DNA from: Chlamydiales bacterium
Lineage (GTDB): Bacteria > Chlamydiota > Chlamydiia > Chlamydiales > FEN-1388
Reading direction: 5' to 3'
NCBI GenBank assembly: GCA_021372185.1
Contig: JAJFUY010000161.1
Coordinates: 1 to 6,662 of the forward strand
DNA: 6,662 nucleotides
The notes below the pieces were generated by a model. It did not search any database. It saw only the letters and a list, made by a program, of their open reading frames with translations, and was not told the origin of the DNA. The position numbers and the translations under genes are program-made. Positions 4,890-6,662 of this stretch are shown here, one piece after another (positions within the stretch are counted from its first letter, which is position 1; each line of letters starts with the position of its first letter).

Positions 4890-6587
4890 CTAGCTACATT
4901 TTTTGTCAGCTACGCATTGCTGGCATACTGGCTGGTCGCAGCCGCGCTGTACTTGCACGTAGTAGGTTGACTGGCGTACAAGCTGAGGTTCTGCATCTAG
5001 TGGTGGCAGAATTGTAAGCTCACCCTCAGCAAGTGGGAATGGATTTGGGTTTACCATGCCATTTAACTCAGGGTTTGTCATCACGAATGCCGCATGGAAG
5101 TTGTTTCCACTTGAAGTAAGTGACATATAGTCGCCGGGAAAACGCACTGTTTCGCGTGACCAGAAACATTGGCGCAAATCAAATGACTCAGGAGTCAAGC
5201 GCACATCTTCTTTTAGTTTTAGGTCTTTGTCATATAAAGCTAACCAGACATCTGTTGAAAGGACGTCATTTACACTTGTTCCCTTATAATTTCTAAAATC
5301 GTAATAGAGTAAACCCACTGTTCCATCATCAGCAACAGCCAACGCTGGCAGAAACTGCTGAACCGGAGATTTTGACGTGTTAACTGTGAGAGGGCGTGAA
5401 GACCATGTTTTTCCGCCATCTTTACTCATAGAAAGGTAGATACGAGCCCCGACACCATTTGGGTTAGCAAGTTGATCATGCCATGCTGCATACATTCTGC
5501 CGGTTTTTTGATTGATGGCTGAAGATACGCCAACTTGAAATGTTCTCCATGTAAATGTTGGATCGATAGGGTCGACAGTAATTGCTGGTATACCATTTGC
5601 AAAGATGGTAGTTGGTGTTGACCAAGTATCACCTACATCATCTGATCGAAAGGCTACAACATTGTGACTTACCGCAGGATCAGGAGTGCCAGGAAAATTC
5701 AGCATAGTAACAGTTACCAAAGGATGGTGTTTTTGAGGTAGTACATGCACGCGATCGCCCCATGTCCAACCAGTCGTGCCCCAGTCTTGCGCTATAATGC
5801 GAGGAGACCAGGTATTGCCGCCATCAGTTGACTTTTGGAATACAGACTTATTTGTATCAAATAGAAACGCGTTATATGGGATATCCACCGTCAATGCATA
5901 GATATTATCCTTGCGATAGGGATCTGCCGTCATAAGTGGTCGGTCTAAGAAGCGTGAATTGCCATCATCGCGTGTGGTGTGAAATACGCGTGTCCAAGAC
6001 TGGCCGCCATCTTCGGATTTAGCATAGGTGTTTGCTTCATCAAACGTGTGAGGCTCGGGATCTGTTGAGTTAAATGAGGTTGTATAAGCAAATGCATTGC
6101 CATAATAGTCAAAAATAACGTTTGGATCGCTTGCGCTTTGAAAATCATCGTCTGCAGTTGGTATAGTTGTGCCCTGGCAGCGGCTAAAGGTGACATCTGA
6201 ATGATTCCACGTTTTACCGCCATCTTTTGAATATAGGTAGACATCTGACAAAAAGCCTGTTTCATAAGCATCCTGATGAGTCGTAATAATCAGGTTGCAA
6301 GGATCGCAAGGATTTACTGCTATCCAGCATTCATCAGTCACATTTCTATCCCATAAGCCTGTTGTTGTATAAGGATCGTAAGGAAGTCGCAGGCAATCAA
6401 GAGTTGGTGGCAGGCGTGTTTCACCTGTAACCTGCACCGGCGTTAGAGCTCGTGCATGTTTTTTGTGACATTTTTTACTGGATGTTTCATGGCTTGAATG
6501 CTGCTTTGCAAAGCCGGGCATAGGAAGCATGCTTGCCAAAAGTAAGCTTGTTGCCCCCAGCATGCATCGTAAAGATGATGTTCGCAT
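4890..6587 (-). CDS. Secreted Asp-box (BNR-repeat) beta-propeller protein, sialidase superfamily
   Basis: The 565-residue protein begins with a signal peptide (basic MRTSSLR, hydrophobic core to about 22, probable cleavage after PGFA at 27), followed by a Lys/His-rich linker to about 45. Five Asp-boxes (S-x-D-x-G-x-T/S-W) mark propeller blades at 120-127, 191-198, 253-260, 315-322 (SDDVGDTW) and 388-395. DRPLMTADP at 215-223 and GDYMSL at 485-490 occur in similar bacterial sialidase-like proteins. The Arg-Ile-Pro motif of true exo-alpha-sialidases is not evident, so sialic-acid hydrolysis should not be assumed; it may bind or cleave another glycan. The mature part has eleven cysteines, including CDPC at 94-97 and a C-terminal cluster (550, 555, 558, 564), suggesting disulfides outside the cytoplasm. 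GGAGAG six bases upstream supports the start. The gene is monocistronic at its 3' end, being closed by the terminator at 4827-4865. Confidence 0.88.
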   Translation of the reverse strand: MRTSSLRCMLGATSLLLASMLPMPGFAKQHSSHETSSKKCHKKHARALTPVQVTGETRLPPTLDCLRLPYDPYTTTGLWDRNVTDECWIAVNPCDPCNLIITTHQDAYETGFLSDVYLYSKDGGKTWNHSDVTFSRCQGTTIPTADDDFQSASDPNVIFDYYGNAFAYTTSFNSTDPEPHTFDEANTYAKSEDGGQSWTRVFHTTRDDGNSRFLDRPLMTADPYRKDNIYALTVDIPYNAFLFDTNKSVFQKSTDGGNTWSPRIIAQDWGTTGWTWGDRVHVLPQKHHPLVTVTMLNFPGTPDPAVSHNVVAFRSDDVGDTWSTPTTIFANGIPAITVDPIDPTFTWRTFQVGVSSAINQKTGRMYAAWHDQLANPNGVGARIYLSMSKDGGKTWSSRPLTVNTSKSPVQQFLPALAVADDGTVGLLYYDFRNYKGTSVNDVLSTDVWLALYDKDLKLKEDVRLTPESFDLRQCFWSRETVRFPGDYMSLTSSGNNFHAAFVMTNPELNGMVNPNPFPLAEGELTILPPLDAEPQLVRQSTYYVQVQRGCDQPVCQQCVADKKCS

Positions 6588-6593
6588 AGTATT

Positions 6594-6599
6594 CTCTCC
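6594..6599 (-). promoter_or_regulatory. Shine-Dalgarno GGAGAG of the propeller gene
   Basis: GGAGAG on the minus strand is followed by six bases and ATG at 6587-6585, and the encoded protein opens with a signal peptide, which confirms the start. In the remaining 63 bases to the window edge I see no convincing promoter pair. A T-rich minus-strand run (about 6631-6645) may be the tail of an upstream element. Confidence 0.7.
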
Positions 6600-6662
6600 A
6601 ATTTAGAGGTGTTTTAGTTAAGCCAGTTGTAAAATTAAAAAGACTCGATGTGCCTAACATGC

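Noticed and set aside
5426..6271. Alternative minus-strand frames inside the propeller gene (5426-5632 and 5945-6271)
   Set aside because: They are out-of-frame readings of an Asp-box gene whose motifs are all in the main frame.
6600..6633. Promoter TTTACA (6633-6628) with TCTAAA (6607-6602) for the propeller gene
   Set aside because: The spacing is 20 bp and the -10 match is poor; the true promoter may lie beyond the window.
1..6662. CRISPR array, tRNA, rRNA, transposase or integrase
   Set aside because: No regularly spaced repeats, tRNA cloverleaf, rRNA-like sequence or mobile-element enzyme was found on either strand.

Overview
The window looks like chromosome from a Gram-negative bacterium of moderate-to-low GC (low 40s % by eye). 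It mixes secreted proteins with signal peptides, a eukaryotic-style leucine-rich-repeat protein and an AbiE toxin-antitoxin pair. That mix is common in bacteria living inside amoebae or other protists, such as Chlamydiae, Holosporales, Legionella-like bacteria or Dependentiae. The sequence alone does not let me choose among these, and no rRNA, tRNA or housekeeping marker is present.

All five well-supported genes are on the minus strand. In transcription order, from high to low coordinates, they are: (1) a secreted, cysteine-rich Asp-box (BNR) beta-propeller protein of the sialidase superfamily (4890-6587), closed by a clear intrinsic terminator (4827-4865); (2) a two-gene AbiE-type type IV toxin-antitoxin operon, AbiEi-like winged-helix antitoxin (3681-4319) then AbiEii nucleotidyltransferase toxin (2813-3679), separated by one base; (3) an exported von Willebrand factor A protein with an intact MIDAS (1211-2734); (4) a cytosolic protein with seven 26-residue cysteine-containing LRRs and a nuclear-localisation-like basic patch (95-1144). 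The first 105 bases also carry an open plus-strand frame that may be the tail of a convergent gene.

The most striking non-coding stretch is the 570 bp between the antitoxin start and the propeller gene stop. Its antitoxin-proximal part holds a sigma70-like promoter and three copies of one inverted repeat, TATGT-N13-ACATA. One copy encloses the -10 box and a second lies 62 bp upstream, about six helical turns. The third is embedded in a perfect 12-bp-arm hairpin followed by T5. This fits autoregulation of the toxin-antitoxin operon by its antitoxin. The rest of the gap (about 4540-4825) is a run of hairpins and what looks like a decayed dispersed intergenic repeat, with no credible gene.

The antitoxin and toxin clearly work together. 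The other genes have no evident shared pathway. The propeller and VWA proteins are probably envelope or secreted surface-interaction proteins, and the LRR protein is a candidate host-directed effector. No terminator is visible between the toxin gene and the VWA gene, so read-through is possible, although the VWA gene has its own strong Shine-Dalgarno and a perfect 14-bp palindrome upstream.
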